From Prauserella cavernicola (GTDB lineage Bacteria; Actinomycetota; Actinomycetes; Mycobacteriales; Pseudonocardiaceae): a DNA stretch of 64,000 nucleotides. A program made the translations under genes and the position numbers. Below are positions 31,185-41,132 of the stretch, in pieces (within the stretch, counting starts at the first letter, position 1; the number at the start of each line of letters is the position of its first letter). The stretch lies in the NCBI RefSeq assembly GCF_016595675.1, contig NZ_JAENJH010000009.1, positions 238,708-302,707 of the forward strand, given 5' to 3'. The notes under the pieces are model-generated. The model was not told the origin of the DNA and searched no databases. It saw nothing but the letters and a program-made list of their open reading frames with translations.

Positions 31185-33017
31185 CTATGCGTGCGGGTGC
31201 CGGTGCGCGGCCATCCGCACGGGCGCGTTGTTCGCCCCGTATCCGGTGTAGCCGTCGAGCCGCTGCACGACCTCGAAGAACACGCGTCCGCCGAGGACGT
31301 CGGTGTAGAAGTGCAGGAACGCGCCCGTCTCGTCGCGGTCGTAGAGCACGGAGTGCTCGCGCAGCGTGGCGAGCAGCTCGCCGGGCGGAGCCAGCCTGGC
31401 GTCGAGGTCGTCGTAGTAGTTGCCGGGAATCTCCAACAGCGGTGCGCCGCGCTCGCGCAGGGCTGCGGCGCAGGCGATGGCGTCGTCGCTGGTGAACGCC
31501 ACGTGCTGTGGGGAGGGCACGCGGGGCGCCCAGTCGCCACGGCGCAGCCGGGCCACGGTGAGCGCGATCCGCACGCGCGCCGAGTCGTCGCTGACCGCGC
31601 GGCTGCGGACCAGCCCGAACGGCGCCGCGAACTCGGTGGCCTGCTCGGGACGCAGGCCCAGTACCGAGCGGTAGAACAGCGCGGCCTCGTCGAAGTTGTC
31701 GAACGGCTGGGTCAGCGACACGTGGTCGGTGCCGGTGATCCCGGTACCGGCGACGGTGGCGTTGCCGGTGGGGGAGAAGTCCTCGCGCCAGCTTCCCGGC
31801 GCGGCCTCGCCGGTGCGGCAGAAGAACACGGCGGTGCCGTCGGGCGCGGCCACCGAGGACAGCGCGGCCTCGTCGGCGCCGGTCTCGCGCGGCAGCACCG
31901 GAGACAGCAGGGACTCGGCCCTGCGCGCCGAGGCGACGGGGTCGGAGCTCTCCACGGCCAGCGCGGTCACGTCGGCGCCGCCGTCGCGCGCGTGCTCGCG
32001 CGGCGCCGAGTTGAGCAGGATCCGCGCGTCGCGCTGCTCCCACAGCTGCACGGGCTTGGACCGGTGCCGCCCGGTGTGGGTGAACCCCAGCGCGCCGAGG
32101 GCACCGGCGAGCACCGGCTCCGCCGCCTCGTCGACGGCCAGTTCGGTGAACGCGTGCCCGGACAGCTCGGGCGCGGGGGGCAGCGTGTCCCCGTCGAGGG
32201 GTTCGCGCAGCGCCAGCAACGAGCGCATCGCGTCGACCGCGGCGCGCCGGGGATCGGCCTGCCGGAAGACGTCGTTGAACACCTCGAGCGAGAGCGGGCC
32301 CGCGTACCCGGTGCCGAGTACGGTGCCCACGAACCCGGCCAGGTCGAACGAGCCCTGGCCAGGAAAGAGCCGGTGGTGCCTGCTCCACTGCAGCACGTCC
32401 ATGTGCAGCTTCGGCGCGTCGGCCAGCTGCAGGAAGAAGATCTTCTCGCCGGGGATCACACGGATGCCCGCCGGATCGCTGCCGCGTGAGAGCACGTGGA
32501 AGCTGTCCAGGCACACGCCCAGCGCGGGGTGGTCCGCGCGCCGCACGATGCGCCACGAGTGGTCGTAGGTGTCGACGAAGCGGCCCCAGGCCAGCGCCTC
32601 GTAGGCGATGCGCAGGCCGCGCGCGGCGGCCCGCTCGGCGAGCAGGTGCAGCTGCTCGGCCGCGAGGTCGTCGTCATCGACGGCGTCGGGCGAGACCGTG
32701 GAGCACACGAGCATCGTGTCGGCGCCGAGCTGCTCCATCACGTCGAACTTGCGCTCGGCGCGCCGCAGGTTGGCCGCGAGCACGTCGGGCGGCACGGCCT
32801 CGAAGTCCCGGAAGGGCTGGTACAGGTCGACCGACAGGCCGAGTTCGGCGCACAGCCCGCCGATCCGCGCGGGGGAGGCGGGCGAGCACACCAGGTCGTT
32901 CTCGAAGATCTCCACGCCGTCGAACCCGGCCGCGGCGGCGGCCGTGAGCTTGTCCTCGAGCGTGCCCGACAGGCACACGGTGGCGATGCCGTGCCGGGGG
33001 ATCTCAGCTGTGGACAT
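31185..33017 (-). CDS. qsuB: 3-dehydroshikimate dehydratase fused to HPPD-like VOC domain
   Basis: 610 residues, ATG at 33015-33017 with GGGAGAG upstream. Residues 1-~275: AP-endonuclease-2/TIM-barrel sugar isomerase fold with metal ligands in YEALAWG, CLDSFHV and SLEVFND, as in QsuB/QuiC that turn 3-dehydroshikimate into protocatechuate. Residues ~300-610: 4-hydroxyphenylpyruvate dioxygenase-like vicinal-oxygen-chelate domain with metal ligands in TDHVSL, QHVAF and FFEVVQR. All three are present, so the second domain may bind metal. It overlaps the shikimate dehydrogenase gene by 14 bp. Confidence 0.9.
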   Translation of the reverse strand: MSTAEIPRHGIATVCLSGTLEDKLTAAAAAGFDGVEIFENDLVCSPASPARIGGLCAELGLSVDLYQPFRDFEAVPPDVLAANLRRAERKFDVMEQLGADTMLVCSTVSPDAVDDDDLAAEQLHLLAERAAARGLRIAYEALAWGRFVDTYDHSWRIVRRADHPALGVCLDSFHVLSRGSDPAGIRVIPGEKIFFLQLADAPKLHMDVLQWSRHHRLFPGQGSFDLAGFVGTVLGTGYAGPLSLEVFNDVFRQADPRRAAVDAMRSLLALREPLDGDTLPPAPELSGHAFTELAVDEAAEPVLAGALGALGFTHTGRHRSKPVQLWEQRDARILLNSAPREHARDGGADVTALAVESSDPVASARRAESLLSPVLPRETGADEAALSSVAAPDGTAVFFCRTGEAAPGSWREDFSPTGNATVAGTGITGTDHVSLTQPFDNFDEAALFYRSVLGLRPEQATEFAAPFGLVRSRAVSDDSARVRIALTVARLRRGDWAPRVPSPQHVAFTSDDAIACAAALRERGAPLLEIPGNYYDDLDARLAPPGELLATLREHSVLYDRDETGAFLHFYTDVLGGRVFFEVVQRLDGYTGYGANNAPVRMAAHRHPHA

Positions 33018-33894
33018 GTGTCTCTCCCGTGAGTTCGTCGAAGTGCCGGAGCATCCTGGCCGCGTCCGGTTCGTGGCCCGTGAACAGCCGGAACGCGTCG
33101 GCGGCCTGGAAGACCGCCATCCCACCGCCGTCCAGCACCCGGCAGCCGCGCTCGCGGGCGGCCGTGACCAGCGCCGTGGACAGCGGCCGGTAGACGACGT
33201 CGGCCACCCACAGCCCTGGCCGCAGCAGCTCGGCGGGCAACGGCAGGCCGGGGTGGCCTGCCATGCCGGTGGGCGTGGCGTGCGCGAGTCCGTCGGCGCG
33301 GGCGAGCGTCGGCGCCAGTTCGTCATGGTCGAGCCTGCCCGCCTCGGCGCGGTCCGTGCCGAACCGGGCGGTCAGCGAGCGCGCGAGCGCCGCGCTCCGG
33401 TGCTGATCGGCGTCGAACACGTGGACCGTGCCCGCGCCGAGGGTCAGCAGCGCGTGGGCGACGGCCGCTCCCGCCCCGCCCGCGCCGAGCAGCACCACGA
33501 CGTCGAGCGAGGCGTCCGGCAGGCCGAGTCCCACGCTGCGGGCGAACCCCGAGGAGTCGGTGTTGTGGCCGACGGCCTGGTCACCGCTGAAGACGATGGT
33601 GTTGACGGCGCCGAGCGTCTCCGCCTCCGGGGCGAGGTCGTCGAGGTGACCGAGCACGAGCTGCTTGCACGGGTGCGTGACGTTGAGCCCGTCGAATCCA
33701 GCGAGCCGCGCCGCCGCGACGACGTCTCCGATCGCCGCGGCGGGCAGCCCGAGCACGTCGAGGTCGAGCCTGCGGTACAGGTAGCGCAGGCCCAGTTCGT
33801 CCGCCTCGCGCTCGTGCAGCGCCGGGCTGAGGGAGGGGCCGATGCCCGCGCCCACGAGCCCGACGAGGTGGCTGCCTTCGGGGTGCTGCGTCAC
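33004..33894 (-). CDS. qsuD: Quinate/shikimate dehydrogenase (catabolic AroE/QsuD type)
   Basis: 296 residues from GTG at 33892-33894 with a GGAGAG site. Substrate site SLSPALHE, NVTHPCKQ with the catalytic Lys, and GHNTDSSGFARS with the catalytic Asp; Rossmann GAGGAGAAVA around residue 130. The YLYRRLDLD and HPCKQ variants resemble the catabolic QsuD group rather than biosynthetic AroE. It would oxidise shikimate (or quinate) to the dehydro-acid that the next gene dehydrates. Confidence 0.9.
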   Translation of the reverse strand: MTQHPEGSHLVGLVGAGIGPSLSPALHEREADELGLRYLYRRLDLDVLGLPAAAIGDVVAAARLAGFDGLNVTHPCKQLVLGHLDDLAPEAETLGAVNTIVFSGDQAVGHNTDSSGFARSVGLGLPDASLDVVVLLGAGGAGAAVAHALLTLGAGTVHVFDADQHRSAALARSLTARFGTDRAEAGRLDHDELAPTLARADGLAHATPTGMAGHPGLPLPAELLRPGLWVADVVYRPLSTALVTAARERGCRVLDGGGMAVFQAADAFRLFTGHEPDAARMLRHFDELTGETHVHS

Positions 33895-33916
33895 GAGCTC
33901 TCCACATCTTTGAACG

Positions 33917-33928
33917 AACCAGCTAGTT
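33917..33928. promoter_or_regulatory. Candidate operator, copy 1 (shikimate locus)
   Basis: AACCAGCTAGTT, an imperfect palindrome (AACYAGCTRGTT) between the divergent qsuD and TetR genes. Related sequences are at 34708 and 34723 before the transporter. Confidence 0.5.
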
Positions 33929-34009
33929 AATTGTAGGGCCACAGCGCGCAACCGGGAAGTACCGCCAGCTAGAGTTGAATCGCTGACCGGAGTACCGAAG
34001 GAGAACTTG

Positions 34010-34639
34010 TTGGCTGCCCAGCCTGCTCGCGACGCCGAGCGGACGCGTGCCGAGATCCTCGAGGTGGCCACGCGGGAGTTCTCGGACAACGGCTACGCGG
34101 GCGCGCGGGTGGACGAGATCGCGGCCAAGACGCGCACCACCAAGCGGATGCTCTACTACTACTTCGGGAGCAAGGAGCAGCTCTTCGTCGCCGTGCTGGA
34201 GCAGGCCTACACGACGATCCGCGCGCTGGAGCAGGAGCTCGACGTCGAGCACCTCGACCCGGTCGACGCCATCCGGCAGCTCGCCGAGCTGACCTTCGAC
34301 CACCACGAGTCGCACCCCGACTTCATCCGGCTCGTCAGCATCGAGAACATCCACCGCGCCGAGCACATCGGCACGTCGTCGGTGCTGTCCAGGCTGGCCA
34401 ACCCGGCACTCGACGTGCTGGCCCGCATCCTCGAGCGCGGGCGCGCCGCGGGCAGGTTCCGAGAGGACGTCGACCCGCTCGACGTGCACATGGTGATCAG
34501 CGCCTTCTGCGTGTTCCGCACGGCCAACCAGCACACGTTCGACGCGATCTTCAAGCGCGACATGCTCGACCCCGCCAGGCGCGAGCACTACCGCACGATG
34601 CTCGGCGACCTCGTGCTCGGTTACCTCACCGCGCGCTGA
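34010..34639 (+). CDS. TetR family regulator of the shikimate locus
   Basis: 209 residues from TTG at 34010; AAGGAG at 33998-34003 has better spacing (6 nt) to this TTG than to the one at 34007. HTH: TRAEILEVATREFSDNGYAG and TTKRMLYYYFGSKEQLF. The rest resembles TetR_C domains with VDEIAAKT preceding. It is divergent from qsuD and followed by the transporter, placing it as the locus regulator. Confidence 0.87.
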   Translation: MAAQPARDAERTRAEILEVATREFSDNGYAGARVDEIAAKTRTTKRMLYYYFGSKEQLFVAVLEQAYTTIRALEQELDVEHLDPVDAIRQLAELTFDHHESHPDFIRLVSIENIHRAEHIGTSSVLSRLANPALDVLARILERGRAAGRFREDVDPLDVHMVISAFCVFRTANQHTFDAIFKRDMLDPARREHYRTMLGDLVLGYLTAR

Positions 34640-34705
34640 TCCGTGCGCTGAGCCGCCGCGGAACCCGTGCTTGACAAACCGGGCGGCCTCGCTCCACTCT
34701 CCCTG

Positions 34706-34735
34706 TTAACCATCTAGTACATAACTATCTAGTAC
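34706..34735. promoter_or_regulatory. Tandem 15-bp operator-like repeat upstream of transporter
   Basis: TTAACCATCTAGTAC (34706-34720) and ATAACTATCTAGTAC (34721-34735) are adjacent, 13/15 identical, and share AAC(C/T)A(G/T)CTAGT with the site at 33917. They lie 60-90 bp before the transporter start. Confidence 0.6.
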
Positions 34736-34793
34736 GTACGAAACTGGTTCCGCCCCCTGTTCCCGCAACGGAGCAGCGACAGAGGAGCACAAC

Positions 34794-36137
34794 GTGACGT
34801 CTCCCTCCGGACCCGCCGAGGCGGCCGCGCCTCGCGGCAAGCCCCGCAAGGCCGCGCTCGCCGCGTGGATCGGCAGCGCACTGGAGTACTACGACTTCTT
34901 CATCTACGGCACCGCCGCGGCGTTGGTGTTCTCGGACATCTTCTTCCCCGACGCGGACCCGGCCACCGGCACGCTGCTCGCGCTCGCGACCTTCGGCGTC
35001 GGCTACCTGGCGCGCCCGGTCGGCGCGTTCGTGCTCGGCCACGTGGGCGACCGGTTCGGGCGCCGGAAGGTGCTGGTCTTCACGCTGTTGCTGATGGGGG
35101 TGTCGACGTTTCTCGTCGGCTGTCTGCCCACCTACGACGAGGTCGGCGTGCTCGCGCCCGTGCTGCTCGTGATCCTGCGGTTACTGCAGGGTGTCTCGGC
35201 GGCGGGGGAGCAGGCCGGGGCCAACTCGATGAGTCTCGAGCACGCGCCCGCGCACCGGAGGGCGTACTACACGAGCTTCACGCTCAGCGGGACGCAGGCG
35301 GGCCAGATCCTCGCCACCGCGGTGTTCCTGCCCATCGCCGCGCTGCCGGAAGACGCGTTGCTGTCGTGGGGCTGGCGGCTGCCGTTCTGGCTCAGCGCGC
35401 TCGTGGTGGTGGCCGGGTTCGTCATCCGGCGCACGCTCGACGAGACGCCCGTGTTCACCGAGGAAGTCGCACAGGACAAGGCCAAGCTGCCCGTCGTGGT
35501 GCTCTTCCGCGACCACTGGGCCGACGTGCTGCGCGTGATCGTCGCGTCCGTGATCGCGTCGGTGAGCACGATCTTCACGGTGTACGCGCTGTCGTACGCG
35601 GTCAACACGGTGGGGATCGAGCGCACGCCGATGCTGTGGGTCGGCGTGCTGGCCAACGTCGTCGCGCTGGTCGCGATCCCGTTGTGGGCCAGGCTCGCCG
35701 ACCGGGTCGGCCGCAAGCCCGTGTTCATCGGCGGCTCCCTCGGCTGCGCGGTGCTGATCTTCGCGTACCTGTGGGCGATCTCCACGGGCAACCTCGGGCT
35801 GATCTTCGCGATCGGCATCCTGATGTTCGGCGTGGTCTACAGCGCCACCAACGCGATCTGGCCGTCGTTCTACGGCGAGATGTTCAGCGCGCGGGTCCGG
35901 CTGTCGGGCATGGCCATCGGTACGCAGATCGGATTCGCGGTGGCCGGGTTCACGCCCAGCATCTCGGCGGCGCTGGCCGGCGGCGACGGCTCCAACTGGA
36001 TCGCGGTCGCCGTGTTCACCGCGGCGCTGTGTGTCGTCAACGCCATCGCGGTGGCCTCGGGCAAGGAGACCTACCAGGTGCCCACTGAGGAACTCGGCAG
36101 GCGGGGCGATCGCTCCGCCGCCACGACGTCGGCCTGA
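34794..36137 (+). CDS. MFS transporter, metabolite:H+ symporter (MHS, ShiA-like)
   Basis: 447 residues with 12 predicted membrane helices. Starts with the MHS-family AAWIGSALEYYDFFIYGTAA segment; loop 2-3 motif GHVGDRFGRRKVLVFTL, repeated in the second half as RLADRVGRKPVFIGG. Preceded by a candidate operator shared with qsuD. Predicted to import shikimate/quinate-like acids, on context; the family also carries proline, betaine and alpha-ketoglutarate. Confidence 0.88.
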   Translation: MTSPSGPAEAAAPRGKPRKAALAAWIGSALEYYDFFIYGTAAALVFSDIFFPDADPATGTLLALATFGVGYLARPVGAFVLGHVGDRFGRRKVLVFTLLLMGVSTFLVGCLPTYDEVGVLAPVLLVILRLLQGVSAAGEQAGANSMSLEHAPAHRRAYYTSFTLSGTQAGQILATAVFLPIAALPEDALLSWGWRLPFWLSALVVVAGFVIRRTLDETPVFTEEVAQDKAKLPVVVLFRDHWADVLRVIVASVIASVSTIFTVYALSYAVNTVGIERTPMLWVGVLANVVALVAIPLWARLADRVGRKPVFIGGSLGCAVLIFAYLWAISTGNLGLIFAIGILMFGVVYSATNAIWPSFYGEMFSARVRLSGMAIGTQIGFAVAGFTPSISAALAGGDGSNWIAVAVFTAALCVVNAIAVASGKETYQVPTEELGRRGDRSAATTSA

Positions 36138-36194
36138 GTACCTCGCGCGTGTCCTGCGGTTAGGGTGAGTGGACACTCACTCCCGGGAGCACCG

Positions 36195-36785
36195 ATGGGC
36201 ACGCGCGAGGACATCATCGCCGCCGCGGCGCGGATCATGCGATCCGACGGCTATGCCCGCGCCACCACCAAACAGATCGCGCGGGCCGCCGGTTATTCGG
36301 AAGCCGCGCTGTACAAGCACTTCGACGACAAGACCGAGATCTTTCTCAGCGTGCTCGCCGAGCAACTGCCCGGACTGGTCCGGCTGCTCGCCGAGCTGAA
36401 CTCGCGGGAACCGGGCGAGGACGTGCGGGCCGACCTCGTCGAGGTGGCCCGCACCGCCATCGAGTTCTACGCCGAGACCTTCCCGCTCGCCGTCTCGGTG
36501 TTCTCCTCCCGGGATTTCCTCGCCGCGCACCGCGACCGGTTGCGCGAGGTCGACCCCACCGCGGGACCCGCTCGGCCCCTGCGTGAGCTCGCCGGCTACC
36601 TGCGCGGGGCGCGCGACCGCGGCGGGCTGCCCGAGGGAGCCGATCCCGACGCGCTCGCCGCGCTGCTGCTCGGAGCGTGTTTCCAGCAGGCCTTCCTGAT
36701 CGACTTCGAGGGCGGCCCGCTCGACGCGGACGAGGTGCATGCGCTCGCCGAGCGGCTGGTCGGGACGCTGACCGCCGGCTGGTGA
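36195..36785 (+). CDS. TetR family transcriptional regulator
   Basis: 196 residues, ATG at 36195 with GGGAG at 36184-36188. HTH: MGTREDIIAAAARIMRSDGY then AAGYSEAALYKHFDDKTEIF. Its C-terminal domain is TetR_C-type. It precedes the MDR dehydrogenase at 36865 by 79 bp on the same strand and may control it. Confidence 0.87.
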   Translation: MGTREDIIAAAARIMRSDGYARATTKQIARAAGYSEAALYKHFDDKTEIFLSVLAEQLPGLVRLLAELNSREPGEDVRADLVEVARTAIEFYAETFPLAVSVFSSRDFLAAHRDRLREVDPTAGPARPLRELAGYLRGARDRGGLPEGADPDALAALLLGACFQQAFLIDFEGGPLDADEVHALAERLVGTLTAGW

Positions 36786-36864
36786 CGTGTTCTTCTCAGT
36801 GAAACGCCTGTTGTAAGCTGCCCTGTTGTCGGTGGACTGGACCAACCTGGGGAGCAGGCGGCGG

Positions 36865-37887
36865 ATGGCGGTGTACGTCGAGGGGCCCGGCCACTGGCGC
36901 TGGGACCGCACGGCGGGATGCGACGACCAATACTGGCACGGCGACGCCCCGCTCGTGACCGCGGCCGTGCACAGCGCGGGCATCTGCGGCACCGACCTCT
37001 CCGTGCTCGCGGGCAGCGACCCCGACGCCCGCTATCCGCTCGTGCTCGGGCACGAATGCCTCGTGCAGATCGCCGACCCCGGTGCGTCCGGGCTTCGGCG
37101 GGGCCACCACGCGCTCGTCCTCCCCTCGGTGGCGTGCGGCGGCTGTGCGCCCTGCCTGGCGGGCGAGGACGACTGCGCGACTCCCGCGATGCTCGGGCGC
37201 ACCCATCCCTACGGCTGCTTCCGGCCGACCCTGACCCTGCCAGCCACGCAGCTGATGCCGGTGCCTCGCGGCGCGGCCGAACGGGCCGGTCCGCTGCTCG
37301 AGCCGTTCGCGCGGGCGGTGCGGATCCTGCGGCAGGCGGCCGCGACACCCGCCGACCGGCTGCTGGTGTTCGGTGCCGGGGTCGCGGGGCTGACGGTGGC
37401 CGTCGCCGCGAAGGCGCTGGGCCTGCCCGCTCCGGTCCTGCTCGACCGCTTCGCCGACCGCGGCGAGATCGCGACGCGGTGCGGGCTGCCGTCGGTGGTG
37501 ACGCTCGGCGGTCAACTCGACGCGGCGTACTGGCGGGACCTCGGCCCGGCCTCGATCGTGGTGGACACCGTGAGCAGTCGCGCCTCGGCCACCGCGTCGC
37601 TGGCCGTGCTGGCGCCGAGGGGGCGCTACGTCGCCGTGGGGCCGCCGCACGCCCGGCACGACGTCGCGGTGTCCGGCGACCTGCCGAGGGCGCACGGAGT
37701 GAGCGTGATCGCCGCCGGCCGGTCCATGCGGGCGGACTTCGCCGAGGCGATCCGGCTGGCGAACCGCCCCGGCGTCGACTTGGCGCCGCTGGTGACCGGC
37801 CACTATCCGTTCGACGAATTCCAGCTGGCGACGCGCGAACTCACCCGCCGCCCGGAGCGCCACGTCAAGATCCTGCTGCAGCCCTGA
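36865..37887 (+). CDS. Zinc-dependent medium-chain dehydrogenase
   Basis: 340 residues from ATG at 36865 (GGGGAG upstream); a TTG at 36826 would add 13. GICGTDLSVLAG, GHECLVQI (catalytic zinc Cys and His-Glu) and the structural-zinc lobe CGGCAPCLAGEDDC. A Rossmann GAGVAGLTVAV is present near residue 174. The GHE step and CxxC spacing fit sugar-alcohol/glucose dehydrogenase relatives. Substrate unknown. The coenzyme motif suggests NAD(P). Confidence 0.83.
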   Translation: MAVYVEGPGHWRWDRTAGCDDQYWHGDAPLVTAAVHSAGICGTDLSVLAGSDPDARYPLVLGHECLVQIADPGASGLRRGHHALVLPSVACGGCAPCLAGEDDCATPAMLGRTHPYGCFRPTLTLPATQLMPVPRGAAERAGPLLEPFARAVRILRQAAATPADRLLVFGAGVAGLTVAVAAKALGLPAPVLLDRFADRGEIATRCGLPSVVTLGGQLDAAYWRDLGPASIVVDTVSSRASATASLAVLAPRGRYVAVGPPHARHDVAVSGDLPRAHGVSVIAAGRSMRADFAEAIRLANRPGVDLAPLVTGHYPFDEFQLATRELTRRPERHVKILLQP

Positions 37888-37894
37888 CTCTGGT

Positions 37895-37912
37895 CGTATA
37901 ACGATCTATACG
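37895..37912. terminator. Weak inverted repeat between convergent genes
   Basis: CGTATA / TATACG arms around ACGATC just after the MDR gene and before the convergent membrane-protein gene. The stem is only 6 bp, so a terminator role is uncertain. Confidence 0.3.
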
Positions 37913-37924
37913 GCTGCGCTTTGG

Positions 37925-38653
37925 TCATTCCAGGGGTTTCGCTGGGTCCGGCTCGCCGGGCACCTCCGACCGAGGCTGCGGAGCGGGAGCCCCGGCCTGG
38001 TTCGGCGGGTACGGGGCGGTGGTGACTCCCGGCGCGGGCAACCCGAAGCGAGGTGTGGCCTGTTCGGCGACCGACACCGTGCCCGCCGAGGGCGCGCGCA
38101 ACGCGAACACGGTCGCGGCGATGGCCAGCACCAGCGCGCCGGCGAACAGCCACGTGCCAAGCCCGACGCTGGTGGTGGTGTCCACCTGCAGGGCGGCCTC
38201 CGCGCTGGCCTCGGTGCTCCGGAACGTGTCGATCCAGCTGAGCACCTGCATGGCCACGACCCAGCCGGCTCCGGCGAGGAACGCGGTCGCGACGGCGGTG
38301 AGCAGGCCCGCGGCCCGGCGCAGCGCGGGCAGCAGGCACAGCCCCGCCGCCCCGAGGAGTAGCGCGGCGGCGAACACCAGCGGCAGTCCGTTCAGCGGCA
38401 CTCCGCCGTTCTGCTGGGGCGCGTCGGTGTCCACGCCCCAGCCGGTGAGCTTCAGCTCGAAGCCCGGTTGGCCCAACGCCGTCACCCGGCCGCTGAACAG
38501 CGGCTGGAACGTCCCCACCACCGTGAGTGCGGCGGCGAGCACCAACAGCACGGCCGCGATGATCCCGAACAGGCGAGGTCCCGTGAAGGGCGTCCGCTCG
38601 CCGGACGGGTCCGGTCCGGCCGGGCCGGATGGAACTGGATCCAGGCTGGCCAT
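37925..38653 (-). CDS. Membrane protein of unknown function
   Basis: 242 residues, ATG at 38651-38653. Four hydrophobic segments: ~28-48, 90-110, 115-135 and 170-188, with a extracellular GQPGFELKLTGWGVDTDAPQ loop between the first two and a Pro-rich cytoplasmic tail. No family recognised. Faces the MDR gene convergently. Confidence 0.65.
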   Translation of the reverse strand: MASLDPVPSGPAGPDPSGERTPFTGPRLFGIIAAVLLVLAAALTVVGTFQPLFSGRVTALGQPGFELKLTGWGVDTDAPQQNGGVPLNGLPLVFAAALLLGAAGLCLLPALRRAAGLLTAVATAFLAGAGWVVAMQVLSWIDTFRSTEASAEAALQVDTTTSVGLGTWLFAGALVLAIAATVFALRAPSAGTVSVAEQATPRFGLPAPGVTTAPYPPNQAGAPAPQPRSEVPGEPDPAKPLE

Positions 38654-38727
38654 GGGGCAATCGTGCCACCGCGACTGTCCGGGCAATAGGTCCGTAGGTC
38701 CGCGAAAATGCCTGCCACGTAAGGGAC

Positions 38728-39828
<1,101 letters not shown>

Positions 39829-39866
39829 GGCGCACTGTCTAGCCGATCTCGGACCGCCACCGCTAG

Positions 39867-39891
39867 AGTTCAATAGTCCAGTAGACGAACT
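39867..39891. promoter_or_regulatory. Inverted repeat between msiK and ROK gene
   Basis: AGTTC (39867-39871) and GAACT (39887-39891) are inverted around a 15-bp spacer containing AATAGTCCAGTAGAC. Position between divergent starts (39828 and 39911) suits a ROK operator. Confidence 0.5.
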
Positions 39892-39910
39892 AATTGCCCG
39901 CGAGGTGGAC

Positions 39911-41113
39911 ATGGAACGCGACGCGCCGGTGCGCCCGGTCCAGCAGCACCGGCACAACCTCGCCCTGGTCGCGCGGCTTGCGGCCCGGCTGGGCCCGGTG
40001 TCGCGCGCGCGGCTCGCGCACGAGAGCGGGCTGACGAAGTCGACCGTCACGCAGCTGACGGGCGAGCTGCTCGACGGCGGACTGCTGCGCGAGATCGGCA
40101 CCGGCCGCTCGGGCGGCCCCGGCAGGCCCGCCAACCAGCTGGTGCTGAACTCGCTCGGTCCGGCGGGCATCGGCCTGCAGATCGAGGCCGACCACGTCGC
40201 CGGGTGCCTGCTCGATCTCACCGGGCGCGTGCGCGATCGCGCACTCCGCAAGGCCGACGACCTCACCGGTGACCCGCAGCGGGCCGTCAAGGCCGCCGAG
40301 CCGGTGCTGCGGCGGCTGCTCAACACAGCCAACAGCACCGACAACGTCGTCGTGGGCGTGGCGGTGGGACTGCCCGCCAGGGTGCGCGACGCCACCGTGG
40401 TCCACGCCGACGGACTCGGCTGGGCGGACACCAACTTCCCGTGGCTGCTCGGCGATCGGCTGAGCGCGCTCGGCGCCGGCGGCATTCCGGTCACCGTGGC
40501 GAACAGCCACCAGCTCGCCGCCCGCGCGGAGCACTGGTTCGGTGGCGACGAGGCCGAGGTGCTCGTCCACGTGGGCGGTGAGGACGGACTCGGCGCCGGG
40601 ATCGTCATCGCGGGCGAGGTGCACGCCGGAGCGCGTGGGGCCGCGGGCGAGCTCGGCCACGTCCGGATCCCCGGCGCCGACGACCCGTGCACGTGTGGAC
40701 AGCGCGGCTGCCTGGACACCGTGGCGGGACGGCGGGCACTGCTGCGAGCCGCCGGACTCGACGAGGTCGTGCGGTCCAGGCTCACGGGCGGCGACGGCGA
40801 GCTGCCCGCGCTGGTGGGCTCGGGGGAGGCCGTGGCGGTCGCGGCGGTTCGCCGGGCGGCCACGGCGCTCGGCACCGTCCTCGGTGGGCTGGTGCCCGCA
40901 CTCGATCCCGATGTCCTCGTGCTCGGCGGGCACCTTCCCGCACTGGGCAGTGACTTCCTCGACGCCGTGGACCTGTCGCTGCGGCAGCGTTGCCCCGGCG
41001 CGGCCGTGCGGGTGCGAGCCTCGCGCCTGCCCGCGGACGTCGTGGCCCGTGCCGCGGCCACCACGGTCACCAGTGCGCTGATCGAGGCTCCTGCAGACTG
41101 GCTCGCGGAGTGA
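39911..41113 (+). CDS. ROK family transcriptional regulator
   Basis: 400 residues, ATG at 39911 (GTG at 39905 also possible). N-terminal winged HTH ~residues 15-70: HNLALVARLAARLGPVSRAR, GLTKSTVTQLTGELLDGGLL. C-terminal ROK/kinase-like domain with GPGRPANQLVLN, AAGELGHVRIP, the zinc motif CTCGQRGCLD and LGGHLPALG. Typical of sugar-responsive ROK repressors; likely controls msiK. Confidence 0.9.
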   Translation: MERDAPVRPVQQHRHNLALVARLAARLGPVSRARLAHESGLTKSTVTQLTGELLDGGLLREIGTGRSGGPGRPANQLVLNSLGPAGIGLQIEADHVAGCLLDLTGRVRDRALRKADDLTGDPQRAVKAAEPVLRRLLNTANSTDNVVVGVAVGLPARVRDATVVHADGLGWADTNFPWLLGDRLSALGAGGIPVTVANSHQLAARAEHWFGGDEAEVLVHVGGEDGLGAGIVIAGEVHAGARGAAGELGHVRIPGADDPCTCGQRGCLDTVAGRRALLRAAGLDEVVRSRLTGGDGELPALVGSGEAVAVAAVRRAATALGTVLGGLVPALDPDVLVLGGHLPALGSDFLDAVDLSLRQRCPGAAVRVRASRLPADVVARAAATTVTSALIEAPADWLAE

Positions 41114-41132
41114 TCGGTGCCAGGATGGGGCC

